From the NCBI GenBank assembly GCA_963931865.1, contig OZ007507.1, positions 7,995,847-8,059,846 of the forward strand: a stretch of 64,000 nt of DNA, written 5' to 3'. Position 1 is the first letter of the stretch; each line of letters opens with the position of its first letter. Made by a program: the position numbers and the translations under genes. Positions 43,595 to 53,745 of this stretch are shown one piece after another. Source of the stretch: Axinella damicornis. Taxonomy: Eukaryota > Porifera > Demospongiae > Axinellida > Axinellidae. The notes beneath the pieces were generated by a model. The model saw nothing but the letters and a program-made list of their open reading frames with translations, was not told the origin of the DNA and made no database searches.

Positions 43595-43890
43595 CCACTG
43601 CACACTCATCACACACACACACTCATCACACACCCACTCATCACACACACTCAGCACAAACCTACTCATCACACACACACTCATCACACACCCACTCATC
43701 ACACACTCACTCATCACACCCACTCATCACACACACTCATCACACACTCACAAAGGATGGCAGTAATCTGTGCCAGTCTGGTGAATCCACATCACACACA
43801 CTCATCACACACCCACTCATCACACACACACTCATCACACACACACCCACTCATCACACATCCACTCATCACACACCCACTCATCACACA
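43595..43890. repeat. CACTCATCACACAC minisatellite
   Basis: About twenty imperfect units of 14-18 bp occur in two blocks separated by GATGGCAGTAATCTGTGCCA. THSSHTHSSH frames are artefacts. Confidence 0.85.
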
Positions 43891-44178
43891 CTCACAAAGG
43901 GATAGCAGTGAGTCTGGTGAATCCATATGGCCGTACAATGGCCCCCCAGCCTGGCATGGTGAGTCCAGCGTGAGGAAGCCATTGAGGAGGAAGCCATGCA
44001 GTGTCAGATCCAGGACCTCTCAGAGCCACACCCACCGACAGTTCGGCTACTGCATTTCCATAGCAACCATATGGAAGGTGATCAGTTGTGATGTAATCCC
44101 AACGTGATTCCTCCCTCTCGATCTCTCTCTCTCACACTCTAGGTAGCTACTCCTTCCTGGGTACGAGGCTATCTCCAG

Positions 44179-44297
44179 CGGTCATGGCCCAGAAGCATCA
44201 TCTTAACTGAACTGCTGTTCCGGGGAGACAAGTTCAATGTGAAGCTTTACACTTTAGAGAGTCCCACCTCATTAACCAGACTACACTCAGCCCAGAG
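44179..44297 (+). CDS. SZT2: SZT2-like exon (LTELLFRGDKFNVKLYTLES)
   Basis: 119 nt between GCTATCTCCAG and CAGAG/GTAGAA, open: RSWPRSIILTELLFRGDKFN then VKLYTLESPTSLTRLHSAQ. It lies 82 bp upstream of the next exon, whose VYTFMHHFHLRF resembles the SZT2 F-x-x-D-FHLR segment. SZT2 is the large scaffold of KICSTOR, which brings GATOR1 to lysosomes to restrain mTORC1. Identification comes mainly from the last exons. Confidence 0.5.
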
Positions 44298-44379
44298 GTA
44301 GAAGCTATTTCCTGTGAAATTTCTCCTGTAGTGTACTGTGATATCCTGTAGTATACTGTAATATATATTTCACTTGCAG

Positions 44380-44592
44380 GTGCACAGCCTCTTCTCGATG
44401 GAGTGTGCCTGCTACAAGGACTTCATCCGTGTACACTTTCATGCACCACTTCCATCTGCGCTTCCTCCTCTCGCTCCTGAGCGGGAATCAGCAGCCTCCT
44501 GAGAACTTTGACATCCGCAAACTGCTGCAGCTGTTCCGACACCACAACAAGGTGCCGCCAAACTTCATCCGGATCTGTCTCTGCAAATTAAG
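44380..44592 (+). CDS. SZT2: SZT2-like exon (HHFHLRFLL)
   Basis: It lies between CACTTGCAG and AATTAAG/GTGAGC. The second half reads VYTFMHHFHLRFLLSLLSGN then QQPPENFDIRKLLQLFRHHN and KVPPNFIRICLCKL. The first half is more convincing in another frame (VHSLFSMECACYKDFIR), so one base is gained or lost near 44,432. The splice phase with the previous exon fits the second frame. Confidence 0.5.
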
Positions 44593-44703
44593 GTGAGCAG
44601 CTGCCAGTGACAAGGAATGGCACCTGTGTCTTGATGGTGTTGCTGCCATGGATTAACTCATTGCCTGCATGGTCACGTGCTAGCATCTCTCCCCCTCATG
44701 CAG

Positions 44704-44939
44704 ATGGTGTGTGTGTGTGCCTGTCGTTGTGGACCCGTCTGAGCTCTACCGTTACATTGTTGCTCACTGTGGAGTATTTGGCATGGAAACATTTGAGATG
44801 TGTCCAGGTGCCTCCTGCTCCCACGAGGACATCTGCCTCCTCATTGACGTCTCCCCCCTGTTCACTCGGCCCGACCGCCACCCCCCAGCTGTCCCGGCTG
44901 CTCAACTTTCAGGACAGCTACTCCATCAGGCAAGCCCTC
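44704..44939 (+). CDS. SZT2: SZT2-like exon with GC donor
   Basis: It starts after CCTCATGCAG and reads CVPVVVDPSELYRYIVAHCG then VFGMETFEMCPGASCSHEDI. After FTRPDRHP the frame moves by one base at a run of six C, continuing QLSRLLNFQDSYSI. The exon ends CATCAG/GCAAGC, a GC-AG intron start. The Y-R-Y-I-x-x-H-x-G-x-x-G-M stretch fits this part of SZT2 (inference). Confidence 0.5.
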
Positions 44940-45035
44940 TCTTTTCTCCCTCCTAAACTGCACCAGTTTGACAAGCTGTTGTGTGTTTGCAAAACAGTAC
45001 CACTAGTTGTAACGCTTAGTAACCAGTGAGCACAC

Positions 45036-45099
45036 TAGCCTCATTCCCAGGCGCTAACCGAACCTAACCTTACTGAGTGCCTGGGATTTAACAAGGCTA
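45036..45099. mobile_element. MITE of the GTTCCCAG family, intronic
   Basis: TA-GCCTCATTCCCAGGC ... GCCTGGGATTTAACAAGGC-TA, 64 bp, inside an SZT2-like intron. A second short relative lies at about 45,570-45,618. Confidence 0.6.
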
Positions 45100-45222
45100 T
45101 GAGCTCAAAGTATTTTGAAGTGTTGATGTCATTGGTGAAAATCTGCAGTCATGATTACATTCCTGGTCAATTTGTCTCTATAATATTATGATTGAATCCT
45201 AGTAATCTGATTGGCCACTCAG

Positions 45223-45487
45223 GATCCTCACAGTGTACATGCAGCAACCAGTGGAGGACTGTCTCACCACCTCAAGCTGTCCTTCTTCTTGTGAACAAGT
45301 TTGACTTCTTCCCTCGTCTCACGTGTGACTCCCCTCACCTGAGTGCCACCCACCACACCCTCACCCTCACCCCCACCCTGGGTCCCCTGGAGCAGAAGAG
45401 AGATGAGAGTGAACTCAACTTTGATGTCCGGAAACATCAGAGGAAGTTGGGTTTGGCTCACTCACTTCTCCGTCTGGACCGTCCCAG
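45223..45487 (+). CDS. SZT2: SZT2-like exon
   Basis: The acceptor is GCCACTCAG. The first part reads ILTVYMQQPVEDCLTTSS; the rest is best in another frame, FDFFPRLTCDSPHLSATHHT ... EQKRDESELNFDVRKHQRKL then GLAHSLLRLDRP, to CCCAG/GTTGGC. There is a frame change between the two near 45,280. No named motif, placed by context. Confidence 0.4.
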
Positions 45488-45689
45488 GTTGGCTGATGCA
45501 ACTTTACTATTGTGCTGTCAGACAAACATTGCAGACATCAGTGTGCATATGACCAGCACCTGCTAACTGCCTCATTCCCAGGCCATGCCAGTATTTGGTA
45601 AATGGGCCTGGGAACGAGCATCAATGAAGCTGAATGGGTATAATATAGGCAAGACTGACAGCAAGTCTCTCTCTCTCCCTCGGCAACAG

Positions 45690-45845
45690 GTGGTGCTGGG
45701 TGTGGCTGTGATGGAGGAGCAACTACGGGAGTTGCGAGAGCACCTCCAGGACGTGATCAAGAGTGCACATTGCAACATGCGTCGTGATGAGCTCTGGAAG
45801 AGAATGCTGTACGGCAAACAGAGGACAGACACAAAGCCATCCTCA
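45690..45845 (+). CDS. SZT2: SZT2-like exon (helical)
   Basis: After CGGCAACAG it reads VVLGVAVMEEQLRELREHLQ then DVIKSAHCNMRRDELWKRML and YGKQRTDTKPSS. A probable donor is CCTCA/GTGCGT. RRDxLWKRxL is the recognisable helix preceding the SZT2 C-terminal segment in the human protein (from memory, not aligned). Confidence 0.5.
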
Positions 45846-46037
45846 GTGCGTGAATTCCTACACACCAGTGATCTTTGACTGCATGAACTTGTGTTTCATG
45901 CTGCCTCTATCTGTACTTTGTGCAGATAGGCTGCACTCAGTTAGAATATACCGCACTGGAAATAATTAGCACCTGCCCTGGTCCCTAAAGGTATTGATGT
46001 GACTTCCAGTGCCATCTGACCCTGAAACCTACAGTCC

Positions 46038-46176
46038 CTGACTAATAACATATTGACTGTTGCAGATTCACTTTGAGCCCCTGAGCTGATAAGATATTGA
46101 CTGCCCTCCAGGTTCACTTCGAGCCTCTGAGCTGATAAGATATTGACTGCCCTCCAGGTCCACTTTGTGCCCCTGA
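46038..46176. repeat. Triplicated 46-bp unit containing a 3' splice site
   Basis: Three head-to-tail copies follow the pattern GCTGATAAGATATTGACTGC, CCTCCAGGTTCACTTCGAGC, CCTCTGA. Each contains the branch-like TGAC, CTCCAG acceptor and the first codons (VHF) of the next SZT2-like exon. The third copy runs into the exon; the first is most diverged (TTGCAG). Confidence 0.9.
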
Positions 46177-46295
46177 GCTGCACTGAGGTTCAGGAGCTTC
46201 TGCGTTCTGGTGACAGTGTGCCACTTAGACTCCCTGGACACACGTCTCTCCCCCCTCCACAAACAGACCAAGAAGTGGTACCGCAAACTCATGGT
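46158..46295 (+). CDS. SZT2: SZT2-like penultimate exon
   Basis: It reads VHFVPLSCTEVQELLRSGDS-VP, then after a one-base frame change LDSLDTRLSPLHKQTKKWYR-KLMV, ending ATGGT/GTAAGT. The LDxRLSPL...WYxxLxxV pattern following V-x-F-x-x-x-x-x-E-x-x-ELL is the signature I recall from the extreme C-terminus of SZT2. It is the main reason for the gene assignment. Confidence 0.6.
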
Positions 46296-46399
46296 GTAAG
46301 TTGATCTCAGGTCAAATCAGTGAATGGAACTCAGTTTGAAGCCATAGCCTCGCTTCCAACCTGTTTGCATCATGAATTTGTTGACCGACATAGTTTGAG

Positions 46400-46455
46400 T
46401 AGCCTCATTTCCCAGGCTCTGCTCCACGTGCACATACTAGCCTGGGACTGAGGCT
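46400..46455. mobile_element. MITE remnant of the GTTCCCAG family
   Basis: TA-GCCTCATTTCCCAGGCT ... AGCCTGGGACTGAGGC, but without TA at the right. Lies in the last SZT2-like intron. Confidence 0.5.
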
Positions 46456-46543
46456 GCTCAGCAAGTTATGCAAGTCAAGCCATACATGTGCATCACCTCT
46501 GGAGTGGTGTATGAATTCAGTCCGTTCTTCTTTGCTCCTTCAG

Positions 46544-46616
46544 CCCTCTGGCAGTCAAGTTCACCGACACCATCAGATTCTACAGCAGCGACTCAGCCGC
46601 ATTAAGGAATGGTTAG
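46544..46616 (+). CDS. SZT2: SZT2-like last exon
   Basis: After TGCTCCTTCAG the phase from the previous exon gives MVPLAVKFTDTIRFYSSDSA then ALRNG and TAG at 46,614. The in-frame join supports the gene's end here. Confidence 0.5.
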
Positions 46617-47215
46617 CCTATTAGCAATGCTATCATACACTGTTTTTGTAACTGTGTAGATCCAGGTGTCTTGGTTCAGTTCCAATATACTTATGTTTAT
46701 TGAACAGGTGCACCTTTTGTTGTTGTTTACCAGTAAGTCCTGCCCCCTGGCTCCGCCCACATCCGGTTCTAGAGGCGTGTCAGCGAACACCCTTCAGGGA
46801 CATATACTGCCCGAGGCGGAGACTAAGACGCCAGAGCTCGGGCCTCAAATTTCGTACGTAGGTTAGGCCTGTGGGGGTTGTTCATAAACCGGTGGGGGAC
46901 GCGGGTAAGCCTTACCAAACAGCGAAAAAAACCGAAAGTCTGCCTCCACGTCAGCCCCGAGCCATTGTAAACAAAGTGTTTTGACCGTTATTTCAGTAAT
47001 GACAATAGACTGACAAGTCCCCCGTCGAATTCTAACTCAGTGTTCCTTGGAGCTTCTCTTGCGCCACATAACGCTACAATACAGGCGCGTTTTCATCTCC
47101 GCCTTCGCTCCAACACTTTCCATGTACACGATCGGCAGCATACAGTCTGAAGGTCAAGCATATACTGCCGTTCGAAATCCACACAGGAGCGGCACCACGG
47201 AGTCACACAAGCAAC

Positions 47216-47400
47216 TACCAAAGGTATAGGCTACAACTAGCACAAAGCGAAGCTACAACTATCATCCAGAGAGACACACTAGTAGACTATACTCTGCTTG
47301 TTTTGTTAGACCGCCATTATCTTTCTCCGTACACTAAATGATTATTTCCGCACACTAGCAATTATTTCCGCACATTCTCCGTGTAACGTGCATTAGATTG
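47216..47400 (-). repeat. Interspersed repeat shared with 15,243-15,410
   Basis: On the minus strand it reads GTGTACGGAGAAAGATAATG, GTGTGTCTCTCTGGATGATA and AGCTTCGCTTTGTGCTAGTT in the same order as the plus-strand copy at 15.2 kb. The block TTCCGCACA(C/T)T is also locally repeated. Confidence 0.55.
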
Positions 47401-47489
47401 ATCCACGACTTAATACACCCGAGGAGGGTGAAAGCCACAAGTTTGCTGTAAGCACCACTGTGACTTCACCATGTGACAGTTAGAGGACG

Positions 47490-47638
<149 letters not shown>

Positions 47639-48614
47639 CAATTGTGAACCCTGAGTGGCAAGACATGTTCATCCCGATCGTGATGGAAGGCACCAGGGGT
47701 TCTCTGCTGTCTACCGCAAGTCCAGGGAGGGAGGTGTATACCTCTGGAAGAGCGACCAATCACAGCCCACATGGAGGCTGACGGGTCACACATGGAGACA
47801 CTATATAGCTGGTGCGTGTAGCTACCTCTGGCCAGCATCCTTGACACTTCCCCACCCCAACCACACCTAATTATTGGTGTACAGTGCTCTTTTTAATTCA
47901 TCTCAAGTGTACAGTATAATTATCCCTGTGATGATTGATATGCACTCTTGATCACTATTATCATGATAAAATGCAGAGACTGACTCAATATTATTGGGCA
48001 TTGGCTATTATCTGCAAATTTCTGGTCAACATACTGGATTAGTTTGGTTCCCAGACCCTGACTGAACTGTGCATGGAATTAGTGCATTTGGCTGGAGACC
48101 ATGCAGTTCAGCAACCATTTGCCCAGGAGGGAACAGCCTGAAGGGGAGGACATCACTGGAGAGGGTGTAGATTGACTGACAGCAGCCAGGTGCAAGAAAG
48201 CCCTGGAGCTGCAAGATGCAAGTGCCAAAAGCAAATGACTGCAGAAGGAATTCATGACTCTGAAGGAGAGGTAGCTATTGGCTGAGAGGCTGAGAGCGAG
48301 CACCACTGGGAGACCCTCAAGTACTGGGATGAGGGCATGCACTGCATCTGACCCCCCGAGTGAAACAATAGAGTGTGTGGTACACAGTACAATGGGACAA
48401 GAAACATCAGTCGTGAGATTGGAGATAATATAATTATATCAATAACGGGACAAGAGACATAATTAATAATAATTAAGGAGACACAGGATGGATATAATAG
48501 TGGTGGTGTGCTTCAAAATAAGGATAACTCAATCAGAATCATGACCCCACACGATATAAATGAGATTTGATATAACTGGAGGGGAGTACAATAGAATTGG
48601 GTGTCCTTATCACC

Positions 48615-49135
48615 TGGTGCTGGCAAAGTTTTGTCACCGCTGGGGAGATCTGTGGTGTGGAAGTCTAGTGTGTTGCTGTGAGCAGTGATCTTATCACTGG
48701 TGTCACTTGACTCCCCTGGTGCTGGCAAAGTTTTGTCACTGCTGGGAAGGTCTGGAGTGAGGACATCGCTGTGGATATCCAGTGTACTGCTGGCTGCAGT
48801 CACATTCTCACTGGTGTCACCTGACCCCCCTGGTGCTGGCAGTGCTTGATCACGACTGGGTACCTCCAGGGTGAGGATATCGCTGTTCAGGTCTCGTGGG
48901 TTCCCGGGTCTGTCCACCACACTGCTGTCACAACCATTGCCGCCCAACCGCGTGAGCTCTGGGGGGTCAGTGTCATTGGTGTGGCCAGGTGCATCACTCG
49001 GGATGTCTGGGGGGTCAGTGTCATTGGTGTGGCCAGGTGCATCACTCGGGATGTCTGGGGGGTCAGTGTCATTGGTGTGGTCAGGTGCATCACTCGGGAT
49101 GTCTGGGGGGTCAATGTCATTGGTGTGGCCAGGTG
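48615..49135 (-). CDS. Repeat-rich acidic exon of the Tudor-gene region
   Basis: The open minus frame starts within the 48-bp repeat array. Four 16-residue units (SDAPGHTNDTDPPDIP-type) are followed by LGGNGCDSSVVDRPGNPRDL and then units of about 36 residues with LPSSDKTLPAPGESSDTSD, ending at ACCAG/GTGATA. Both repeat sets keep the frame, which argues for coding. Low-complexity, acidic, Ser/Thr/Pro-rich, probably disordered. Placed with the upstream Tudor-domain exons by strand and order only. Confidence 0.4.
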
Positions 49136-49205
49136 CATTAATTACTCAGGATGTCTGGGGGGTCATTGGGGTGGCCAGGTGCATTACTTGGGATGTCTGG
49201 GGGTG
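48958..49205. repeat. 48-bp tandem repeat, about 5 copies
   Basis: The unit GTCTGGGGGGTCAGTGTCAT then TGGTGTGGCCAGGTGCATCA recurs with few changes. The unit near 49,141 carries an extra ATTAATTA and truncated units follow. 48 is a multiple of three and the minus frame is open across it. Confidence 0.9.
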
Positions 49206-49216
49206 GTCAGGTGTAC

Positions 49217-49322
49217 CGTGCGAGACAGGGCTGGCCAGGGGTCAAACTGGCAACCTGCTGGACCCTCCTCTGACCATCGCACAGCAACTGGAGCTTCTCA
49301 GCTAACTGTATGACTTGCAGAT
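49217..49322 (-). CDS. Tudor-domain gene exon (start of a second Tudor core)
   Basis: It lies between CTCTCTAG and GCACG/GTACAC. It joins the upstream exon in frame through a split Asp codon: HLQQE-DLQVIQLAEKLQLLC then DGQRRVQQVASLTPGQPCLA-RY. P-G-x-P-C-L-A-R-Y is the opening strand of an extended Tudor domain (G-x-x-C-x-A-x-Y-x-x-D-x-x-WYRA). The next exon with the WYRA part was not found. Confidence 0.6.
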
Positions 49323-50090
49323 CTAGAGAGAGGGGGGATGGATGGGAGGGAGAGAGGGAGGAAGGGAAGAATGGAGTGAGTGAGTAAGGGAGGGTGGGAA
49401 GGCAGGCAGGCATGTATCTTACAGAATCTGGCAGGGTGAGCTAGTTGCTAGTGCAATAAGGTAAGGCGGGGTAACTTGGAACAACATTTCTAGCACTGAG
49501 GACTCAGTGAGGAGAAGATGAGGTTCAAGTTCAGACTTGTTACATACAAACTACCATGCCTGCTTAACACTTGCACCAAGTCTTGAAGTCTGAAGTCCTA
49601 TCACACGGGAGCCAGCTATTCTGTTTCACTGAATTTCAATTTTTTCTGAAAGTGGAAACTTACCAGCAAGAGTCAGCAGGATCAGGTCGGTGCAAAGTGA
49701 CATAACTACCCATCTGAAAACTAGCGCTAGGACTGAACTGGAGCAAAGCAACAGGATTTTTAGCTACACTCCTCTCTGCATTGTGTAGCTAGCTACTGTT
49801 CCAAGTTACCCCACCCACTAATTTTGATGTGCCGTGATGTTTGGCTACATTGCAAAGGAACAGCAGCAGCTAGAGCTATGAACTTTGCAGTGTAGATGGA
49901 GAAAGACTGTGCTAACTTCTGAACTTCACCGAAAGTCTCTATCTGCTTCCAGTCGGAAAGTAGAGCACCAAGTTATGAAAGTAGAGCACCAAGCTATGAA
50001 ATTTGCAGTGTAGCTTTACCTTAATCAAATGGCAAAGGTTAGGGATGCAGATACACACACAACGTTGTGATCTTAGTCGTCACAAGCTAC

Positions 50091-50174
50091 CTTCTTGCTG
50101 AAGATGGCCATGGATTATTCCTTCACTGGGAGGCTTGGGGGGCAAGTACATGTAGGAGGAGGAGGTGGAGGAGA
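50091..50174 (-). CDS. Tudor-domain gene exon (linker)
   Basis: It lies between TACTGTAG and AGAAG/GTAGCT and encodes SSTSSSYMYLPPKPPSEGII then HGHLQQE. A linker between two Tudor units; confidence comes from the clean in-frame join to the next exon. Confidence 0.55.
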
Positions 50175-50257
50175 CTACAGTATGCAAGAATATTAATGCT
50201 AGTGAGTATACTACTTTGTGAGCCAAGACCCCCCATAAAAGCAAACCAGTCTCTGAC

Positions 50258-50339
50258 CTGGCCCGTCTCTCCACCACCAGGATGGACGTGACGGGCTGCG
50301 ACGTACAGGTATCGGTCAGGGTCACCAGCAGTGGAGAGC
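50258..50339 (-). CDS. Tudor-domain gene exon (SN-like strand)
   Basis: It lies between CTCCCCGCAG and GCCAG/GTCAGA and reads GSPLLVTLTDTCTSQPVTSI then LVVERRA. The pattern (G-x-x-L-x-V-x-L-x-D-x-x-x-x-x-x-V-x-x-x-L-V) fits the C-terminal beta strands of an extended Tudor domain. These proteins bind dimethyl-arginine on PIWI partners in germ granules. Confidence 0.5.
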
Positions 50340-50459
50340 CTGCGGGGAGGGTCACAACACAACAGCCATAGCAGCTGCATGTCACTAGCATGTGGCATGG
50401 AAGGAATTGGGTGACTGACCTTTTCCACACAACCTCATCGAAAACACAAGCCCACTCAC

Positions 50460-50483
50460 GATGTCGTGGAAGTTGTCACAAGC
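50460..50483 (-). CDS. Tudor-domain gene micro-exon
   Basis: 24 nt between TTCATAG and ACATC/GTGAGT encode ACDNFHDI, matching the W-x-x-x-A-x-x-x-F-x-x-x segment of an extended Tudor domain. Micro-exons are easily spurious; position between two better exons supports it. Confidence 0.4.
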
Positions 50484-50576
50484 CTATGAAGGAAGAGTAT
50501 TATGTGAGAGGGAGAGGAGATGGGAATGGAGGGGTGGAGTGAGGGTGGACAGGACGCCGGAGGGGAGGGTATATAC

Positions 50577-50632
50577 CTGCTCTGACCGCTGAGGTCAGTG
50601 CTCTCAACCTCATGGAGACGGCAGTGGACGGC
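50577..50632 (-). CDS. Tudor-domain gene exon (AVHCRL)
   Basis: It lies between CCTTGTAG and GCAG/GTATAT and reads AVHCRLHEVESTDLSGQS. Following PPSLMTHPTQ it gives the Q-A-x-x-C-x-L-x-x-V hallmark of an extended Tudor domain. Confidence 0.55.
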
Positions 50633-50723
50633 CTACAAGGAAGGCGTACACCACGCATCACTGATTACACATGCCAGTGACACACACACACGTACCCCCT
50701 CCCAAACCCACCATCCTACCCAC

Positions 50724-50779
50724 CTGAGTAGGATGTGTCATCAGCGAGGGAGGGAGGACCTCAAGTGCACCCACAGGTA
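50724..50779 (-). CDS. Tudor-domain gene exon (LPPSL...PTQ)
   Basis: It encodes VPVGALEVLPPSLMTHPTQ with donor ACTCAG/GTGGGT. V-x-x-x-x-L-x-x-L-P-x-x-L-x-x-x-P-x-Q is the typical lead-in to the SN-like half of a Tudor unit. Upstream exons with the aromatic cage were not recognised. Confidence 0.55.
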
Positions 50780-50799
50780 CTGTCTCATGGTTCCCATAG

Positions 50800-51700
50800 T
50801 CTAGATACCGCCCTCACTGGTCACACCTGCAGAGTGAATGTACTATGGATGATGTCATAGTGATGCAATGTGCCTATTGTGAACAATATCATATCATAGC
50901 AGGTGATGTAATAGTCATAGTGATGTCACAGTGATGTCATAGTGATGGCATGGCAACTGGAGTCCCTCACCAGTGACCTTTGCATTTAGTGAATTACCTG
51001 TGGGGATTAGGCCTGGCTGTTATTGCTGCTATGGAACATGAAGTGTTGCTGTGGGACCAAGTTGTCTGTCTCTGTACTGTTTGAGAGTGACTCACCACCA
51101 TTTACAAGTGTGCCAGTTGAAAGTGCCTACCTGGATGGGAGGCCTACATGTAGAAGGAGAAGCTGGAGATCTTTGAAGTGACAGAGGGGAGAGGAATGGG
51201 ACCACATTGAGAGAAAGATGAAAGCAGCATGTCAGGATCCAAACCTATGGCTGTGAGGGGACATGAAGAGAATGGTTTGCGAAACTGTAGTAAAGTGGCC
51301 ATCAAACATTCATTCATAATGAAAGGAACTGTTTTATGGGATAAGAAGAAATGATCATTTGTGAAGATAGTTTTGACATGAGACTGAGTGCCCAGGGGAA
51401 GTGGGGAAGGGCAAACTATTTCACTGTTAGTGCAGCCAGGAGCATTTTCTCACCAAAGTGGTGTGGCAATTAACAGGCAACAGCGCAACCAGACTCAACA
51501 ATTCAAAGAAGACCACCAAAGTTCACTTCCAGCAACAAGTACGACATGATTATGGGGGGAGTGCATACATACATGACATTGCCAGAAGTAAAGTCATAAT
51601 AGGTCTATAGTGTCATTCCTAGGCTGCTTATGGCTTGTCCCAATTAAAGCACACGTACAGCCAAACACCCCAGAGGGAAAGGCGAAAAATTTCCAAAAGT
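50800..51700. other. No recognisable gene
   Basis: Short GTCATAGTGATG repeats occur at about 50,855-50,945. Otherwise I see no exon with both splice sites and a recognisable product. Confidence 0.4.
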
Positions 51701-51941
51701 TATGATGACCCTTGTAACCTCGTTCCCAGGCGTGCGAGAGGGGGAAGGCCTGGTTTCCACTTCTTGCGCATGCACTTAACTATCCACAATCAAAACACCT
51801 ATTCATAAGGGGGAGGGTGCAATGACGTCCTCGTGGTCACATGCCCTGGTGTATGATGTTATATATTTTTTATTCCCCAACACACTAACAAAACAAACAG
51901 AAGCACCTGGAAACATACTAACTTCTCAAACCCTGCCAGTA

Positions 51942-52323
51942 TAGCCTCGTTCCCAGGCCCCGCCCAGCTTTTCGTCGCTTGCAGTACGGAAAAGCGGGGA
52001 GAGCCTGGTATGTTTCGCCACGTGGGCATTACGTAATCGACAAACGGCAAAAATTTTCAGAACGAAAAACGAAGTTTTGCGTATTGTTCAACCAACTACA
52101 CGTTCAACGCTTGGTGTGTATGATAGTCGTCCCCCGCTAGCTATATACATGTGGTAAGTTACCTTTGCTCTTCTTGCTGTTCTGAGCCCCAGTTCGCCCA
52201 CGTTCAATTGAGCCCTTTCTACCACCTTTCTACCCTCGACGTCACGCACGTGAAGAAACATACCAGGCCCTCCGCGTTCTTTCGTGCAAACGAAAGCGGT
52301 GCACGGGCCTGGGAACGAGGCTA
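51942..52323. mobile_element. MITE of the GTTCCCAG family, longest copy (382 bp)
   Basis: TA-GCCTCGTTCCCAGGCCCC then GCCCAGCTTTTCGTCGCTTG ... CACGGGCCTGGGAACGAGGC-TA. The left interior (CCTGGTATGTTTCGCCACGT then GGGCATTACGTAATCGAC, AAAATTTTCAGAACGAAAAA) matches the loop of the 235-bp copy at 19,903. This may be close to the parental form. The tracts GTAAGTTACC and ACTTTCTAC inside show no coding potential. Confidence 0.8.
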
Positions 52324-52353
52324 CTGTCAGTAGCTGGCCATACGCAAACTTAC

Positions 52354-52447
52354 AGATTGATTCAATCGCAGACTGCTGTTCTGGTTTAAGTATCACTTCA
52401 GGAGTGCCTAGCCGCTTGAAGGATATTTGAGAGAACACGATCAAGCT
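52354..52447 (-). CDS. Exon with possible RecQ-like helicase motif 0
   Basis: Acceptor TGCTGAAG, donor AATCT/GTAAGT. One frame reads SLIVFSQISFKRLGTPEVIL then KPEQQSAIESI. F-x-x-L...L-K-P-E-Q-x-x-A-I-x-S-I resembles the Q-motif region upstream of the Walker A site in RecQ/DEAD-like helicases that are numerous in sponges. The Walker motif itself is not in the window. Confidence 0.35.
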
Positions 52448-52498
52448 CTTCAGCAACGCACGCTATATTCGCTACTATGATAACTGTACGTGAAAGGT

Positions 52499-52606
52499 TA
52501 GCCTTGTTCCCAGGTGCTTGGCTAGTGACACGTTTTACCAGGCTTTCCCGCACATTAGTACTGCAAGCACCAGTGCTGGGGTGAGAGGTCCTGGGTATGA
52601 GGCAAC
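52499..52606. mobile_element. MITE of the GTTCCCAG family
   Basis: TA-GCCTTGTTCCCAGG ... GTCCTGGGTATGAGGC with AGTACTGCAAGCACCAGTGC inside; right TA lost. A further partial copy is at 52,764-52,823. Confidence 0.6.
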
Positions 52607-52633
52607 ATATTATCCTGTGAAGAGTTTCCTCAC

Positions 52634-52703
52634 CTTGAAGGCAGATGAATCCTAGCCACAGCTCAATGCTGGAAATCTTCCTGTTGTAGTCTGAGAGAAA
52701 CTC
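52634..52703 (-). CDS. Exon upstream of the possible helicase exon
   Basis: It lies between CTCCCTGCAG and CTTCAAG/GTGAGG and encodes EFLSDYNRKISSIELWLGFI then CLQ. Clean splice borders. Product unknown; joining to 52,447 is inferred from strand and spacing. Confidence 0.4.
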
Positions 52704-52904
52704 CTGCAGGGAGAAAGGCAACTGAGTATCTGGTTATTACGTCATCCTCATGTGAGAAAAGATACCAGGCTCTCCCCACTTCTCAAGCAACAAAAAGCTG
52801 GGCGGGGCCTGGGAATGAGGCTAGTCACAGTACCAGGGCGGCAATTGCTTCCATTATCCCACCCTGAAAATGGTCAGTGGTACAGCCTATTGGTAGACAT
52901 TGCA

Positions 52905-52965
52905 TGCAGCTTAATCCCGCCCCACGAACATCCCCACACACACACACAGACAGACAAACACATAA
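52905..52965 (+). repeat. 3' fragment of the composite minisatellite repeat
   Basis: CGCCCCACGAACATCCCCAC then a CA/GACA tract matches the 3' part of the elements at 1,790 and 9,782. Truncated at the 5' side. Confidence 0.45.
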
Positions 52966-53189
52966 TGGTACAAGTCAGCTGTACCATGGCTTCGCTAGGG
53001 TGTACGAGATTTGTACCCTTCGTGCAGTTTTATGTATTCCCTCGGGCTGTGCCGCAGCCAAGACATGGTCAGAAGGTGTATCAGCAAACATACTGTTGCT
53101 CCCTTTGAACACTGGGTTTCTCACCTGTAGATTCGAATATGCCTCAGGGTTTCATTTAGAAATTTTCCCAAGAGGGGGCGAAATTAAGG

Positions 53190-53745
53190 TTCAATGAACT
53201 TTGGGGGGGCATAAGTGGCATGTGTTACTACACTTTACAGGGGGGGTCTAGGGGGCCTCCCCCAGGAAAATTTTGGAATTTAGATCCTCTGAGATTGATT
53301 CTGACACAATTTAGGGTCAAAATTCACAATCAAAACACATTTACACATACAGTATGAAAGTAGCTGCTGTTTGACAGGACCTTGCTTATTTATTTTCATG
53401 ACACTTACAAAAGGGAATGGGGGGACGGAGGGAAGGGACAAAGGTGGGATGTGTTACTAAAGGGGGGTCTGGGGGTCCTCCCCCAGAAAAAAAAATTGGA
53501 ATTTAGATCCTCTGAGATTGATTCTGATGCAATTTGAGGGGCAAAAATCACATTTTATTACTAACCATAAACAGACCTACATATGCACGTTACAAGAACT
53601 GTAATCTGAATGGCTTGTGCCATTGCCTATTTCATTTCACAGTACTGTATAATAGGGAATGTGAAAATGCCAAGGGGGGGCAAAGAGATTCCAAGGGGGG
53701 GCGAATGCCCCCCCCGCCCCCCCCCCCCCCCCCTCAAATGAAACC
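53190..53745. repeat. Tandem-like pair with G/C-rich edges
   Basis: TTTAGATCCTCTGAGATTGA (53,279 and 53,501) and GGGGGTCTGGGGGTCCTCCC-type text occur twice, about 220 bp apart. The block ends in a C run (53,708-53,733). A repeat, not coding; GTTTCATTTAGAAATTTTCC at the left and CTCAAATGAAACC at the right suggest inverted ends. Confidence 0.5.

Noticed and set aside
48958..49205. Possible CRISPR array
   Set aside because: The units are contiguous, with no unique spacers between repeats, and the setting is eukaryotic. The 19-bp array at 20,767 and the array at 43,595 were rejected for the same reason.
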